From: Streptomyces fumigatiscleroticus
GTDB taxonomy: Bacteria; Actinomycetota; Actinomycetes; Streptomycetales; Streptomycetaceae
Length of the DNA stretch: 64,000 nucleotides
Assembly: GCF_014647975.1 (NCBI RefSeq)
Contig: NZ_BMQF01000001.1
Span: 558,001 to 622,000 of the forward strand
Direction: 5' to 3'
Below the pieces are notes generated by a model. That model was given only the letters and a program-made list of their open reading frames with translations. It did not search any database and was not told the origin of the DNA. The translations under genes were made by a program, and so were the position numbers. Positions within the stretch are counted from its first letter, which is position 1, and each line of letters starts with the position of its first letter. Below, piece after piece: positions 50,618 to 61,452 of the stretch.

Positions 50618-50907
50618 CGGCGCCCCGCGCCCGGGCGTTGGACCTGGACCCGGAGCGGGTGACCGACGATCTGGCGGCCCTGGTGCTGACCGTGGTGGAA
50701 CTCCTGCGGCAGCTGATGGAGCGGCAGGCGGTGCGGCGCTTCGACGAGGGCACGCTCAGCGCCGAGCAGGAGGAGCGGCTCGGTACCGCGCTGATGCTCC
50801 TGGACGGGCGTATGGACGAGCTGTGCGCGCAGCACGGGCTGCGGCGCGGTGATCTCAACCTCGATCTGGGGCCGCTGGGCCGGCTGCTGGCCGACCCGGA
50901 CCCGTGA
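50614..50907 (+). CDS. gvpK: Gas vesicle protein GvpK
   Basis: This 97-aa helical protein has LDLDPERVTDDLAALVLTVV, then ELLRQLMERQAVRRFDEGTL and GDLNLDLGPLGRLL, all typical of GvpK. It is an accessory protein needed for vesicle formation and is the last gene of the cluster. GTG 50614 overlaps the gvpS stop. The 82 bp to the convergent PRC-domain gene are GC-rich and may hold the terminator. Confidence 0.93.
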   Translation: MTAPRARALDLDPERVTDDLAALVLTVVELLRQLMERQAVRRFDEGTLSAEQEERLGTALMLLDGRMDELCAQHGLRRGDLNLDLGPLGRLLADPDP

Positions 50908-50989
50908 GGGGGCGGTGACGCGCGGGGACGCGCCGTCGTGCCGGCGGCGGTCGCGCGCCTTCGCGCGTGGCGCCACCGGCCGGAGGCGG

Positions 50990-51835
50990 TTACGGGATGC
51001 CGCGCCCGGGGTCGTCGTACTCCTCGACCTCGGCCTCGATGTGCTCCTTGCGGACGCGGCCGCTGACGGTCTCCTGCTCGGTCAGCTCCTCGGTGGTCAG
51101 CCGTACCCGTTCCACCGGTACGGCCTCGGTCTCCACCACGGGGCGTTCCTCGTAGAGCGTGACCTCGTGCTCGGCCTCGCTGATCTCCGGGCCGGAGAGC
51201 GCGGCGCCGCGGTTGGCCTCGGTGATCGGCTCCCGTTCGACGCGCACCTCCTGGTGGCGCAGCGGCACCGTCTGCTGGACCTCCTCGGTGACCACGTACT
51301 TGCGCAGCCGGGCCCGTCCGGACTCGCGCCGCTCGACGCCGATGTGCATCCGCTCCTCGGAGCGGGTCATGGCGTCGTCGCCGTAGGCCGAGCGGTCGCC
51401 GGCCTCCCGGTACGGCGTGGTGCCCGCCGCGGCCGTGCCGGCGGCTCCGACGGTGCCGGTGCCCTCGGTCCAGCCGGCCGCGGAGCGGTCGGTGTCGTCG
51501 TCGGCGAGGACGCCGCCCCAGGCGATGCCGTAGTAGTCGAAGAGGCGGTGCTCCTCTGCCTCCGACAGGTGGCCGCCGCCTTCGACGTCGACGTTGGGCG
51601 CGTTCTTGACCTCGTCCTTGGCGTAGGGGACCTCGAGGTGGTTCTCGACCATGACGGCCTCGGCGATGGGCACGAAGGACTCGTTGCCGCCGAACATGCC
51701 GGTCTTGACGCTGACCCACTCGGGGCGCCCCGTCACGTCGTCGAAGTAGACGTGCTTGGCCTCGCCGATCTTGTTGCCGCCACCGTCGTAGACGGGATGG
51801 TCCAGGAGGACCGTGATGTCTTCTCGGGTGATCAT
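50990..51835 (-). CDS. PRC-barrel and DUF2382 domain stress protein
   Basis: This 281-aa protein has an N-terminal PRC-barrel (ITVLLDHPVYDGGGNKIGEA, about residues 5-85) and a C-terminal DUF2382 region (about 165-275) with its repeated VEREPI, EEVQQTVPLRHQEVRV and RVRKEHIEAEVEE segments. DUF2382 proteins are conserved stress or ion-stress proteins found in actinobacteria and Deinococcus, of unknown biochemical role. AAGGAGGG precedes ATG 51835. A 9-bp inverted repeat (51871-51879 and 51900-51908) lies in the upstream gap. Confidence 0.85.
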   Translation of the reverse strand: MITREDITVLLDHPVYDGGGNKIGEAKHVYFDDVTGRPEWVSVKTGMFGGNESFVPIAEAVMVENHLEVPYAKDEVKNAPNVDVEGGGHLSEAEEHRLFDYYGIAWGGVLADDDTDRSAAGWTEGTGTVGAAGTAAAGTTPYREAGDRSAYGDDAMTRSEERMHIGVERRESGRARLRKYVVTEEVQQTVPLRHQEVRVEREPITEANRGAALSGPEISEAEHEVTLYEERPVVETEAVPVERVRLTTEELTEQETVSGRVRKEHIEAEVEEYDDPGRGIP

Positions 51836-51870
51836 GTCGGCTCACCCTCCTTCTTCCGCAATGGCTCACC

Positions 51871-51908
51871 CATCCGGTTCTCCGCCCTCACGCCCGGGAA
51901 ACCGGATG
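51871..51908. terminator. Inverted repeat between acyltransferase and PRC-domain genes
   Basis: CATCCGGTT (51871-51879) pairs perfectly with AACCGGATG (51900-51908) across a 20-base loop, 18 bp past the acyltransferase stop on the minus strand. It may end that operon or act as an operator of the PRC-domain gene. Confidence 0.35.
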
Positions 51909-51925
51909 AAAGCGGCAAATAGCAC

Positions 51926-52723
51926 TTATTTCTGAGGGTGTGCCTCGTCCGGTGTCCGGTCCCGCTGGGCGGCCGCGGCCAGGGAGCGGCGGTCGGGATG
52001 GCTGCCCGGCGGGATGCCCGGCCGGACCTCGACCTCGGCCACCAGTCCACGGGCCCGCGCCACCCGCCACACCGAGGCGAGCAGGGTGTCGTCGCCGACG
52101 AAGGCGGGGGCGGTGCTGGCCCTCCCGTCGGCGCGGCGGTAGCGGATGCGGACGGGCTGGACGGGCACCGCCGCGTCCAGCGCGGCCTGGAAGACGGCCC
52201 GGCGGAAGGTGCCCTGCGCGCGTCCGCACCAGGTGCTGCCCTCGGGGAAGGCCGCGACCGCGGCACCGCCGCGCAGGGCGGAGGCGATACGGGCGACCGT
52301 GTCCGGCAGGGCACGCAGCCGGTCCCGCTCGATGAACAGGGCGCCGCGCGCGGCGAGCGGCCCCGCCACGGGCCAGCCGCGGATCTCGGTCTTGGCCAGC
52401 AACCGGGCGGGGCGGACCGCGGCGAGCAGCGGCACGTCCAGCCAGGAGATGTGGTTGGCGACGAGCAGCAGCCCGCCCGTGGGCGCGGCGGCGGCGCCGG
52501 TGAAGCGCACCCGGACCCCGGCGGCCCGCACGATCCACCGGCACCACCTCCGCACCAGCCCGGCGGGGACCCGGCCGCCCAGCGGTGACACCACGATCCC
52601 GGCGAGCAGCAGGGCCGCGACCGCGGTGAGCCGCAGTACGGCACGGGGGACGGCCGCCGCACCGGCCCGGGGCTCCAGGCACGTCCCGGGCGTACAGGGC
52701 GCGGCGGGCAGCCAGACGCTCAC
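51926..52723 (-). CDS. 1-acyl-glycerol-3-phosphate/lyso-lipid acyltransferase, OlsA-like
   Basis: This 265-aa membrane-associated acyltransferase (PlsC family) has the catalytic HX4D motif at His91-Asp96 (NHISWLD), the substrate-binding FPEGST (159-164), and two N-terminal hydrophobic segments. Paired directly with an OlsB-like N-acyltransferase, it is best read as an OlsA-type O-acyltransferase that converts lyso-ornithine lipid to ornithine lipid. GTG 52723 overlaps the upstream stop (GTGA at 52723-52720). Alternatively it could work on phospholipids. Confidence 0.83.
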   Translation of the reverse strand: MSVWLPAAPCTPGTCLEPRAGAAAVPRAVLRLTAVAALLLAGIVVSPLGGRVPAGLVRRWCRWIVRAAGVRVRFTGAAAAPTGGLLLVANHISWLDVPLLAAVRPARLLAKTEIRGWPVAGPLAARGALFIERDRLRALPDTVARIASALRGGAAVAAFPEGSTWCGRAQGTFRRAVFQAALDAAVPVQPVRIRYRRADGRASTAPAFVGDDTLLASVWRVARARGLVAEVEVRPGIPPGSHPDRRSLAAAAQRDRTPDEAHPQK

Positions 52724-53496
52724 CGGGCCGAGGGCACGAGGGAGAGGAAGTGCCGCAGGTAGCGGGGGTTGACCCGGCGCATGGACAGCAGCACGTACAG
52801 GTCGGCGACGCCGAAGTCCGGATCGTGCGCGGGTTCCCCGCAGACCCAGGCGCCCAGGCGCAGGTAGCCGCGCAGCAGGGCCGGGAGCTCGCCGCGGGCG
52901 GCGGCGGGCGCGCTGCCCGGGATCCACGGCAGCAGCGGGCGGACGCGGTACTCCTCGGGGGCCAGGTGCTTGTCCCGCACCAGGTCCCAGGTGGCGGAGG
53001 CGCGGGCGCCGCCGTCGGCGAGCGGGAGCGAGCAGCAGCCGGCGAGCCATTCGTGGCCGCGGTCGCTCATGTAGCGGGCCATGCCCGCCCAGATCAGCGA
53101 GATCACCGCGCCGTCCCGGTGGGCGGGGTGGACGCAGGAGCGGCCCACCTCGACCAGCCCCGGCCGGATCGCGGCCAGCGGGCCCAGGTCGAACTCGCCC
53201 TCCGAGTACAGCCGGCCGGCGATCGCGGCCCGCTCCGGCGGCAGCAGCCGGTAGGTGCCGACGACCTGGCCGGTCTCCGTGTCGTGGACCAGCAGATGGT
53301 CGCAGTACGCGTCGAAGGCGTCGATGTCGTGCCCCGGCTGCGGGGTGGACAGCAGGGCGCCCATCTCCCCGGCGAAGACGTCGTACCGCAGCCGCTGCGC
53401 GGCCCGTACGTCCTCCTCGTCGCGGGCGAGAGAGACGGTGTAGCGGGTGGGCGCCGCGGGCTGCGGGGGACGGTCGAGCGTGGTGACGCCGGTCAT
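52720..53496 (-). CDS. N-acyltransferase, OlsB-like (GNAT fold)
   Basis: This 258-aa protein has AQRLRYDVFAGEMGALLSTP, DIDAFDAYCDHLLVHDTETG, VGTYRLLPPERA and VEVGRSCVHPAHRDGAVISL. These match the OlsB family (ornithine acyl-ACP N-acyltransferase), often misannotated as hemolysin. It adds a 3-hydroxy fatty acid to ornithine, making lyso-ornithine lipid. ATG 53496 follows AGGAGAG. The next gene is the OlsA-like acyltransferase, overlapping by four bases, so together they form a two-step ornithine lipid operon. Confidence 0.85.
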   Translation of the reverse strand: MTGVTTLDRPPQPAAPTRYTVSLARDEEDVRAAQRLRYDVFAGEMGALLSTPQPGHDIDAFDAYCDHLLVHDTETGQVVGTYRLLPPERAAIAGRLYSEGEFDLGPLAAIRPGLVEVGRSCVHPAHRDGAVISLIWAGMARYMSDRGHEWLAGCCSLPLADGGARASATWDLVRDKHLAPEEYRVRPLLPWIPGSAPAAARGELPALLRGYLRLGAWVCGEPAHDPDFGVADLYVLLSMRRVNPRYLRHFLSLVPSAR

Positions 53497-53675
53497 GGCT
53501 CTCTCCTGGTCACGGGCCGGGGTTCGGCGGGCGGAGGGGACCGGTGCGTGCGGTCCGCCGCTCCAGTTCTTCCGATGCCGGTTGGCGTGTACGTGACCTG
53601 TGCCGGGAGAGTGGATGTGGGGAGGTTGAACGGCACGGGCGGGCCGGGCGGCCCGCCCCGCCGGACGGGCAGGTG

Positions 53676-54698
53676 TCAGTTCGCCGGTGCGCACACGGCG
53701 AACCGGCGCCGGGTCTCCTCCGCGTCGAGCACGCGCTCCAGGCGGAGGTCGCCCGTCATGCCGGGGAAGAACCGGCCCGCGGGCCAGCCGCGCTCGTAGG
53801 GCGGCGGGTCGAGGACCAGCAGCCGTACGCCGTCGACGACGGGTATGTCGCTGGGCGTGCCCTCGTTCCACACCCAGCTGCCGTCGGGGGCGACGAGGTT
53901 GAACGAGCCGGTGGCCGGCACCTGTCCCGGCTGGTCCCGGCACACGGCCGCCTCCTGCGCGGACGGGGCCCGGCCGGGCAGGTGCCCGCCGCCGACGAGC
54001 ACGTCCGCGAGCAGCGTGTGCAGCTGGAAGTTGTCGCCGATGCCGCTCATCCGCAGCGCGTAGCCGGTGCCGGTCGGCCGGTGCAGTACGAGAAGCGGCT
54101 CGTCGTCCAGGACGAGCAGGGCGTACGTCAGGCACTTCAGGTCGGGGCCGGAGGCCTCCCGCACCGCCGCTGCCGCCCGCAGCAGGCCGCCGCGGAGCTC
54201 GTCGTCGAGGGCGGTGCGCACCTCGGCGTGGTTGAGCATCGCGACGGACGCCATCTCCCACTGGGGCAGCGTCCACCAGGCCGCGACCGCCTCCGTCCCG
54301 GCCCGCTCGACGGCCTCGGGCGCCGGGTCGCCGGCCGTCGGCTCGGGGAGCTCCCCTCCCCCGGTCGCCGCCCAGCGCTCGCGGAACTCCCGGGCGTCGG
54401 CCAGCGCCCCGGCGAGCCCGGCGAGCACGTACGGCGCGCAGCTTCCCGCGTCGGCGCCCCGTTCCACACAGGCGCCGACCACCACGGCGAGCACGCCGCG
54501 GGGCCCGGCGGGCACCTCGGGCAGCAGCGCGGCCAGGCGTGGCCCGGCCACCGCGATCTCGTCCTCGCCCGCCTGCCGGAAGTGCCGGTGCAGCTGCTGG
54601 AACCCGTGCTCCGAGCGGTCACCGTCCCGCTCGCGCACCGCGGTCTCGAAGCCGGCGACGGCGTCGAGGAACCGCTCCCTCCCCTGGTTCTCGATCAT
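53676..54698 (-). CDS. Conserved protein of unknown function
   Basis: This 340-aa cytoplasmic protein starts MIENQGRERFLDAVAGFETA and has a helical N-terminal half. A beta-rich C-terminal half contains YALRMSGIGDNFQLHTLLAD, DGVRLLVLDPPPYERG and LERVLDAEETRRRFAV. I recognise no catalytic motif or named family. The frame is convincing from codon usage and length. ATG 54698 has only GGGTG upstream. It lies between the olsBA-like pair and the sdh operon on the same strand, separated from each by more than 100 bp. Confidence 0.75.
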   Translation of the reverse strand: MIENQGRERFLDAVAGFETAVRERDGDRSEHGFQQLHRHFRQAGEDEIAVAGPRLAALLPEVPAGPRGVLAVVVGACVERGADAGSCAPYVLAGLAGALADAREFRERWAATGGGELPEPTAGDPAPEAVERAGTEAVAAWWTLPQWEMASVAMLNHAEVRTALDDELRGGLLRAAAAVREASGPDLKCLTYALLVLDDEPLLVLHRPTGTGYALRMSGIGDNFQLHTLLADVLVGGGHLPGRAPSAQEAAVCRDQPGQVPATGSFNLVAPDGSWVWNEGTPSDIPVVDGVRLLVLDPPPYERGWPAGRFFPGMTGDLRLERVLDAEETRRRFAVCAPAN

Positions 54699-54821
54699 GG
54701 GCGCACACCCTACCGAGGGCCGCGGCCCGAGGGGTGGCGGGGTGCCTGGCGGGACCGGTCGATGAGCACCACGCCCGGTCCCGCCCGTCCGCACCCTGCC
54801 GGCGAACGTCCGTCGGAGCGC

Positions 54822-55567
54822 CTACTTCCGGGAGACCTTGCGGGTCGCCCGCAGCCACTCCTTGTTCATACTGGTGATGGACATCAGCGGAATGCCCTTC
54901 GGGCAGGCCGTGGCGCACTCGCCGGTGAGGGTGCAGCCGCCGAAGCCCTCCTCGTCCATCTGGGCCACCATGTCCAGCACGCGGCTCTCGCGCTCGGGCG
55001 CGCCCTGCGGCAGGACGTTGAGGTGGTTGATCTTCGCGGAGGTGAACAGCATCGCCGCGCCGTTGGGACAGGCGGCCACGCAGGCCCCGCAGCCGATGCA
55101 CTCGGCGTGCTCGAAGGCGAAGTCCGCGTCCGGCTTGGGCACCGGCGTGGCGTGCGCCTCGGGCGCGGCGCCGGTGGGCGCGGTGATGTAGCCGCCGGCC
55201 TGGATGATCCGGTCGAAGGCCGAGCGGTCCACGACCAGGTCCTTGACCACCGGGAAGGCCGCGGCCCGCCACGGCTCGACATCGATGGTGTCGCCGTCCT
55301 GGAAGGACCGCATGTGCAGCTGGCAGGTGGTGGTGCGCTCGGGTCCGTGGGCGTCGCCGTTGATGACCAGGCTGCACGCGCCGCAGATGCCCTCGCGGCA
55401 GTCGTGGTCGAAGGCGACCGGGTCCTCGCCCTTGAGGATGAGCTCCTCGTTGAGCGTGTCGAGCATCTCCAGGAAGGACATGTCGGGCGAGATGCCGTCC
55501 ACCTCGTACGTGGACATGGCGCCGTCGGCGTCGGCGTTCTTCTGCCGCCAGACGCGCAGGGTGAGCT

Positions 55568-55571
<4 letters not shown>
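54822..55571 (-). CDS. sdhB: Succinate dehydrogenase iron-sulfur subunit
   Basis: This 249-aa protein has the [2Fe-2S] motif [10 protein letters not shown] (Cys58, Cys63, Cys66) with Cys83 as fourth ligand, and the C-terminal [4Fe-4S]/[3Fe-4S] motifs [12 protein letters not shown] and CATACPKG. It passes electrons from the flavoprotein to the membrane cytochrome b. The ATG overlaps the flavoprotein stop by four bases. It is the last gene of the three-gene operon. Fumarate reductase of the same family cannot be excluded by sequence. Confidence 0.95.
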
Positions 55572-57517
<1,946 letters not shown>

Positions 57518-57519
57518 CT

Positions 57520-58227
57520 TCAGCTCACCACTCCGGTCATGACGCCCACGGGTACGGCGATGAAGCCGGCCGTGAGCAGCAGCGCGAGGACGTTGGCGAC
57601 GGTCTTCAGGGCGCGGTCGCGGGTGCGGCTGCCGACGCCGAGGGTCTGGGCGGCGCTCCAGAAGCCGTGCCGGATGTGCAGGCCGAGGGCGAGCATCGCG
57701 ACGATGTAGATCACGTTGCCGTACCAGGTGGAGAAGGTGTCCACCACGTTCTGGTACGGGTGGCCCGACTGGAAGCCTTTGGAGTGCACGGTGCCGGTGG
57801 TCAGGTCCAGCAGGTGCCAGACGATGAACAGGGCGAGGATGATGCCGCCCCAGCGCATGGTGCGGGTGGCGTAGCTCGCCCGGGGCCTGGCGTGCACGTA
57901 CTTGCTGGGCCGTGCCCTGATGTCGCGGCGGCTGAGCTGGTACGCGGAGACGGCGTGCGCGACGACGGCGACGACCAGCACGGCGCGGATCAGCCACAGC
58001 GTCCACTCGTAGTGCATGAAGGGCTCGCCCACGGTGCGCAGCCAGTGCGCGTAGTGATTGAACTCGCCCGCCCCGAAGAAGATCTTCAGATTGCCGATCA
58101 TGTGGGCGACCAGGTACAGCAGCATGATCAGCCCGCTGACCGCCATCACGGTCTTCTTGCCGACGGTCGAGTCCCACACGGTGCGCGCCATGGACGGCCG
58201 TCGGTCCGTCCGCGTTGCCAGAGCCAT
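57520..58227 (-). CDS. sdhC: Succinate dehydrogenase cytochrome b subunit (b558 family)
   Basis: This 235-aa membrane protein has five hydrophobic spans, with [76 protein letters not shown] and a C-terminal helix. Several His residues in these spans (VAHMIGN, VAHAVS, WHLLD, LHIRHGF) fit two heme b ligands pairs. It is a single-subunit anchor of the type B succinate:menaquinone oxidoreductase. ATG 58227 is the first gene of the operon, divergent from a LysR regulator. Confidence 0.93.
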   Translation of the reverse strand: MALATRTDRRPSMARTVWDSTVGKKTVMAVSGLIMLLYLVAHMIGNLKIFFGAGEFNHYAHWLRTVGEPFMHYEWTLWLIRAVLVVAVVAHAVSAYQLSRRDIRARPSKYVHARPRASYATRTMRWGGIILALFIVWHLLDLTTGTVHSKGFQSGHPYQNVVDTFSTWYGNVIYIVAMLALGLHIRHGFWSAAQTLGVGSRTRDRALKTVANVLALLLTAGFIAVPVGVMTGVVS

Positions 58228-58286
58228 GCCACGAACGCTAGGGCCGTTCGGCCCCATCGGTCCAAGACATTGACTGCCTTGTTTCG

Positions 58287-58301
58287 ATAGCCGATGCCTA
58301 T
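58287..58301. promoter_or_regulatory. LysR-box candidate between the sdh operon and its LysR gene
   Basis: ATAGCCGATGCCTAT is a 4-7-4 dyad (ATAG/CTAT) containing the T-N11-A core of LysR-type sites. It lies 20 bp before the LysR start and 59 bp before the sdhC start, in a 94-bp divergent gap. Confidence 0.55.
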
Positions 58302-58321
58302 GCAGGTCCTATGCTGGGCGC

Positions 58322-59206
58322 ATGCAGTTCCAGCAGCTCCAGTACTTCGTGGCGGTGGCCGAGACCCGGCACTTCACCCGGGCCGCCGCTGCCGTGCACG
58401 TCGCCCAGCCGTCGCTGTCGCAGCAGATCAGGGCGCTGGAGCGGGAGCTGGGCGCCGATCTGTTCCTGCGGGCGCGCGGCAACATCACGCTCACCGACGC
58501 CGGTGAGGCGCTGCTGCCGCTGGCCCGGCGCATCCTGGCCGACGCCGAGACCGCCCGGCACGAGGTGCAGGAACTGGTGCAGCTCAGAAGCGGCCGGGTG
58601 CGGCTCGGCGCGACCCCGAGCCTGTGCACGGGCCTGCTGCCGGACGTGCTGCGCGCCTTCCACGACCGCTATCCCGGCATCCGGCTGCTGATCGAGGAGG
58701 GCGGCAGCCACGACCTGGTGCGGGAGCTGGCGCGCGGCGCCCTCGACCTGGCCCTGGTGGTGCTCCCGCTGCCCACCCCCTCCCCCGCGCTGACCACGGT
58801 GGAGCTGCTGCGCGAGGACCTGGTGGTGGTGTCCTCACCGGAGGCGCCGCGCCCCGGCGGCGGGCGGCGCACGGTGCGGATCGCCGACCTGGAGGGCGAG
58901 CGCCTGGTGATGTTCCGGCACGGCTACGACCTGCGAGAACTCACCGTGGCCGCATGCCGCGCGGAGGGGTTCGAGCCGGACTTCGCGGTGGAGGGCGGGG
59001 AGATGGACGCCGTGCTGGGGTTCGTACGGGCCGGGCTGGGGCTGGCCGTCGTGCCCCGGATGGTGGCCGCGCGGTCCGGCCGCGGCCTGCGGGTCACCCC
59101 GCTGGCCCGCCCGGGTCTGCACCGCACCATCGCCCTGGCCCACCGCAGCGATGTGGCCCCGCCGCGGGCGGCCAGGGAGCTGCAACGGATGCTGCTGGAG
59201 CACTGA
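58322..59206 (+). CDS. LysR family regulator divergent from the sdh operon
   Basis: This 294-aa protein has an N-terminal winged helix (MQFQQLQYFVAVAETRHFTR, AQPSLSQQIRALERELGADL) and a C-terminal LysR ligand-binding domain (LGATPSLCTGLLPDVLRAFH, MDAVLGFVRAGLGLAVVPRM). Position and the ATAG-N7-CTAT dyad suggest it controls the sdh operon and itself, perhaps in response to a C4 or aromatic acid. ATG 58322 is the family start, but no good Shine-Dalgarno is visible. An 8-bp-stem hairpin follows the gene at 59229-59255. Confidence 0.9.
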   Translation: MQFQQLQYFVAVAETRHFTRAAAAVHVAQPSLSQQIRALERELGADLFLRARGNITLTDAGEALLPLARRILADAETARHEVQELVQLRSGRVRLGATPSLCTGLLPDVLRAFHDRYPGIRLLIEEGGSHDLVRELARGALDLALVVLPLPTPSPALTTVELLREDLVVVSSPEAPRPGGGRRTVRIADLEGERLVMFRHGYDLRELTVAACRAEGFEPDFAVEGGEMDAVLGFVRAGLGLAVVPRMVAARSGRGLRVTPLARPGLHRTIALAHRSDVAPPRAARELQRMLLEH

Positions 59207-59228
59207 GGGCCCGGAGCACGGGGCGGTT

Positions 59229-59255
59229 CCGCACCGGCGGTGACCGGCGGTGCGG
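59229..59255 (+). terminator. Hairpin after the LysR gene
   Basis: CCGCACCG (59229-59236) pairs with CGGTGCGG (59248-59255), 23 bp after the stop. The rest of the gap to 59441 shows GC-rich sequence with no convincing gene. Confidence 0.45.
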
Positions 59256-59441
59256 CGGATGCGGTGGGCAGGACGGGTGCTGGTGGCGGGCGCGGCTCCG
59301 CCGGAGCTGTCCGTCCCGAGGTGACCGGGCCCGGGGCGCGACGCCGGCCGCGTCGTCGGGACCGGCGCCGCTCACGCCCTGCGCTCGCTGCCGCTTGCCA
59401 CAGAGCGCGTCGGCCGGCCCCGCAGCCCGCCGGGGTCCGGC

Positions 59442-60332
59442 TCAGTCCCTCACGGCCGGCAGGAGGACCTCCTCGCACCACTGGCGGAACCCGGTCGGCG
59501 CCCACTCGGGAGTGCTCGGCGCGCCGGCTCCGTAGAAGCCCTGCTCGTCCAGGGCCCGGACCATGTCGGCCGCGCCGCGCGCCCAGCCCTCGGACGCGCC
59601 GGACCCGACGATCGTCGCGCGGTACTCCTCCACGGTGCTCCGCCGGTAGCCGACCGGACGGTCCAGCACCTCGGCCATCACCCGTGCCATGCCCTCGGGT
59701 GTCAGCTCGTCGGGGCCGACCAGGGGGACGTCGGCCCGCCCGGTCCAGCCGTCGTCGAGCAGCAGCCGGGCCGCCGCCGCGGCGATGTCGCGTACGGCGC
59801 AGGTGCGCAGCACCCGGTCGCCGGCCACGGTCAGGAAGAACGCGCCCAGGTCGCGGACCGTACCGGCCTGGTCCAGCAGATTCTCCATCAGGAACGGCGG
59901 GCACAGCGCCCGGTAGTGCACGCCCGTCGCCGCGATCCGGTCGTCCATCGCCAGCGAGGCCGAGATCAGACCGGCGTCGCGCGCGATGCCGCGGCCCAGG
60001 GTGGAGACGGCGACGACGCGCTCGACGCCGCCCTGCTCGATCACCTCGCACAGCGGCCGGGTGAAGGTGTCGAAGAGCCCCTCGGCGCTCTCGGCGGTCC
60101 GGGTCGGGGGCACCAGCCAGAACACGCGGTCGGCGCCGGCACAGGCCTCCTTCAGGACCCCGGGGTCGGCGTGCGATCCCCGGACGACCTCGACGTGGTC
60201 GCGCGCCCGGGCGGGCAGCCGCGCGGGGTCGCGGGCGATCACCCGGACCGGTCCCGCGGTGTCCCGGGCGTCCAGGAGGAGGTCGAGCAGGTGCCGGCCG
60301 ATCTGACCGGTGGGGGTGGTGACGACGATCAT
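59442..60332 (-). CDS. NmrA-like NAD(P)-binding protein
   Basis: This 296-aa protein starts with the Rossmann motif VVTTPTGQIGRHLLDLLLD (TGQIG variant of GxxGxxG), then VFWLVPPTRTAESAEGLF, VVAVSTLGRGIA, HYRALCPPFLMENLLDQAG and RTCAVRDIAAAAARLLLD. It belongs to the NmrA/atypical SDR group, which includes quinone reductases and regulatory NADP sensors. GGAG precedes ATG 60332. It is divergent from a LysR gene, which is likely its regulator, a common arrangement. Confidence 0.88.
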   Translation of the reverse strand: MIVVTTPTGQIGRHLLDLLLDARDTAGPVRVIARDPARLPARARDHVEVVRGSHADPGVLKEACAGADRVFWLVPPTRTAESAEGLFDTFTRPLCEVIEQGGVERVVAVSTLGRGIARDAGLISASLAMDDRIAATGVHYRALCPPFLMENLLDQAGTVRDLGAFFLTVAGDRVLRTCAVRDIAAAAARLLLDDGWTGRADVPLVGPDELTPEGMARVMAEVLDRPVGYRRSTVEEYRATIVGSGASEGWARGAADMVRALDEQGFYGAGAPSTPEWAPTGFRQWCEEVLLPAVRD

Positions 60333-60489
60333 GAACAACTCCAGAAGGGGAAGTACGGCGGATACCGGCCGGCCCGCTCCGGGCGGGCGGCGCACCTCGA
60401 TCCTGCTGTCCGTCCCCGCCGAACTGAAGGACCGTTCCGCTCCCGGTTGTTACCCTCAGGGACATGCCGACCGGAAGGAAACCGCCGCC

Positions 60490-61452
60490 GTGGAGTCCCG
60501 CCCGCTGCGCTACTTCGTCGCCGTCGCCGAGGAGCTGAACTTCGCCCGCGCGGCCGAACGGCTGGGCATCTCGCCGCCGCCGCTGTCGCGCGCGATCCGC
60601 CGGCTCGAGGCCGACCTGGGCGTCACCCTGTTCGAGCGGACCACGCACAGCGTCGCGCTGACCGGTGCCGGCGAGGTGCTTCTGGCGGAGGCGCGGGTGG
60701 CGCTGGACGCCCTGCGGGCGGCGGGGCGGCGGGCCCAGCGCGCGGGCGCCGGTCCGGGACTGGTCCTGGCCGTCAAGGCCGACGGCGACGCGGGCCTGCT
60801 GGAGCCGGTCCTGGAGCGCTACGCCGCCGATCCGGCCTCCGTCCCGGTCGCGGTCCGCCTGTGCGGGTGGCACGAACAGCCCCGGCTGCTGCGGCTGGGC
60901 GAGGCCGACGCCGCCCTGGTCCACGAGCCGTTCGACCGCGCCGGCCTGGACAGCGAGACGCTTCTCGTCGAGCCGCGCGTCGCCGCCCTCGCCGCCGCCC
61001 ACCCGCTCGCCGCCCGTGACCGGCTCGGCGTCGCCGATCTCGGCCTGGACCCCGGTGACCTGTACCGCTTCCTGGACGAGGCACGGCACCACAGCCGCGA
61101 CCTCGCCCAGTTGCTGACGCTGGTCGCCCTCGGGCGCGCCGTCACCCTGCTGCCCGTCTCCGTCGCCGACCGCTATCCGCGGCCGGGTGTCGTCTACCGG
61201 CCCGTGCCGGACGCGCCGCTCGCGGTCCTGACGATCGCCTGGCCCCAGCAGTCCCGGTCGACGGCGACCGCGGCCCTGGTCCGGGCCGCCGTGTCGGTGG
61301 CCGAGGCCGTACAAGAGCGGGGGGAAGGTGTTCCGCCCGCGCCCCCGGCCTCCGCCGACGTGGCGCCCCTCGCCGCTCACCGCGCCTCGGCGGCCGGCTT
61401 CGCCGCCTCCGCGGCCAGCCGCAGCAGTTCGTCCACCGGCCACTGGTCGTAG
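60490..61452 (+). CDS. LysR family regulator divergent from the NmrA-like gene
   Basis: This 320-aa protein has the DNA-binding domain LRYFVAVAEELNFARAAERL, GISPPPLSRAIRRLEADLGV and TLFERTTHSVALTGAGEVLL. The ligand domain is shorter than usual. GTG 60490 follows GGAAGGA. The last 25 codons are low-complexity Ala/Ser and overlap the 3' end of the redoxin gene by 76 bp in antisense. It probably regulates the divergent NmrA-like gene; the 157-bp gap shows no clear dyad that I could define. Confidence 0.87.
   Translation: MESRPLRYFVAVAEELNFARAAERLGISPPPLSRAIRRLEADLGVTLFERTTHSVALTGAGEVLLAEARVALDALRAAGRRAQRAGAGPGLVLAVKADGDAGLLEPVLERYAADPASVPVAVRLCGWHEQPRLLRLGEADAALVHEPFDRAGLDSETLLVEPRVAALAAAHPLAARDRLGVADLGLDPGDLYRFLDEARHHSRDLAQLLTLVALGRAVTLLPVSVADRYPRPGVVYRPVPDAPLAVLTIAWPQQSRSTATAALVRAAVSVAEAVQERGEGVPPAPPASADVAPLAAHRASAAGFAASAASRSSSSTGHWS

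Noticed and set aside
59207..59441. Small genes between the LysR and NmrA-like genes
   Set aside because: Frames here are antisense or low-complexity, without ribosome sites or recognisable domains.
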